Shown here in pieces: positions 7,281-7,404 of a stretch of 7,404 bases of DNA (positions are counted from its first letter, which is position 1; every line of letters starts with the position of its first letter). A model generated the notes under the pieces. That model searched no databases. It was not told the DNA's origin and worked only from the letters and a program-made list of their open reading frames with translations. The stretch is from Thermoplasmata archaeon (lineage in GTDB: Archaea; Thermoplasmatota; Thermoplasmata; Thermoplasmatales; Thermoplasmataceae): NCBI GenBank assembly GCA_021806345.1, contig JAJZXP010000048.1, positions 1 through 7,404 on the forward strand, in the 5' to 3' direction. The translations under genes and the position numbers were made by a program.

Positions 7281-7404
7281 TGGGGACACTGGGATTTGAA
7301 CCCAGATCTACGGGTCTCTTCCGGTTCATAGTTCCAGTCACTCATCATTCAATCAGACGACCCATAGCTAATCACACCCTGACTGGAGCCCGCTAGGATA
7401 CCTG
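7281..7404 (-). tRNA. tRNA-Trp (CCA) with intron, 5' end outside window
   Basis: Read on the - strand, the gene enters from the right edge at about position 16. G18 G19 T20 A21, D-stem TCCT, A26 and anticodon stem GCGGG are followed by the loop start CTCCAG, with anticodon CCA at 7386-7384. A 67-nt intron (7382-7316) interrupts between 37 and 38. The 3' exon gives A38 and CCCGT (pairs with GCGGG, ending in a G-U pair), a four-base variable loop, T-arm CTGGG-TTCAAAT-CCCAG, acceptor TGTCCCC and discriminator A73 at 7281. CCA is not encoded. The joined loop CTCCAGA is the usual euryarchaeal tRNA-Trp loop. Because G occurs at both junctions, the splice point could be one base earlier with the same product. 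The bulge-helix-bulge around the junctions is only a relaxed match. The first ~15 bases of the tRNA and its promoter lie beyond 7404. Confidence 0.93.
7316..7382 (-). ncRNA. Box C/D guide RNA encoded in the tRNA-Trp intron
   Basis: Read on the - strand, the intron contains box C GTGATTA (7375-7369), a 12-nt guide space, box D' CTGA (7356-7353), a 4-nt spacer, box C' ATGATGA (7348-7342), a second 12-nt guide space and box D ATGA (7329-7326). The guide before D' can form nine pairs (one G-U) with 7316-7308, placing tRNA C39 opposite the fifth base before D'. The guide before D can form eight pairs with 7387-7380, placing C34 opposite the fifth base before D. The 2'-O-methylation sites predicted by the D+5 rule are therefore C34 and C39, the two positions known to be guided by the tRNA-Trp intron of Haloferax volcanii. 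Both duplexes cross an exon-intron junction, so methylation should precede splicing. Confidence 0.85.

Noticed and set aside
7281..7404. Reading the tRNA as a leucine tRNA with a long variable arm, or with an intact 5' end in the window
   Set aside because: No acceptor 5' strand complementary to TGTCCCC is present in the window, while GGTA, the CTCCAG loop start and GCGGG/CCCGT pairing fit a split tRNA-Trp.
1..7404. CRISPR array
   Set aside because: No regularly spaced direct repeats of 20-40 bases were seen.

Overview
This window looks archaeal, most likely from the Thermoplasmatales/Thermoplasmata. Arginine is written mostly AGG/AGA and isoleucine often ATA. A short protein carries the euryarchaeal-type C-terminal winged helix. 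A tRNA-Trp(CCA) gene has an archaeal intron that encodes a box C/D guide RNA and lacks an encoded CCA end. The order is inferred from style, not proved.

Positions 1-5746 hold a type I restriction-modification operon, all on the + strand: the C-terminal part of HsdM (open at the left edge), an extra 264-residue protein, HsdS, and HsdR. The genes are packed tightly: hsdM overlaps the extra gene by 13 bases, hsdS follows after 12 bases, and hsdR starts directly after the hsdS stop. The extra gene is not a standard hsd subunit. Its N-terminal half has a D-x12-Q-x-K arrangement that could be a PD-(D/E)XK nuclease core, so it may be a second effector carried inside the operon. HsdM and HsdS are expected to methylate host DNA, and HsdM, HsdS and HsdR together to translocate along and cut unmodified DNA.

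Positions 5747-5996 are AT-rich and non-coding. Inverted repeats at 5744-5771 and 5884-5912, with matching internal spacing, bound a segment of about 169 bp that looks like a small non-autonomous transposon or an insertion-sequence remnant. The left repeat includes the hsdR stop codon. From 6003 to 6713 lies a gene for a protein with a possible PD-(D/E)XK-like N-terminal domain (D48, E64-L-K66) and a C-terminal winged helix. It may be a regulator or an accessory defence protein.

Positions 6714-7280 carry no intact gene. They hold an oligo-T terminator, a strong TATA-like box at 6812-6820, and a decayed sequence (about 6797-7041) that resembles the 3' end of an IS200/IS605-type tnpB, with overlapping inverted repeats where an omega RNA would be expected. 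The last part is a plain AT-rich spacer.

At 7281-7404 on the - strand is most of a tRNA-Trp gene; its first ~15 nucleotides lie outside the window. The 67-nt intron at 37/38 contains boxes C, D', C' and D with two 12-nt guide spaces. By the box D+5 rule these point exactly at C34 and C39 of the same pre-tRNA. The only two departures from consensus, in box C and box D, compensate each other in the predicted kink-turn. This is the best supported structured-RNA element in the window.
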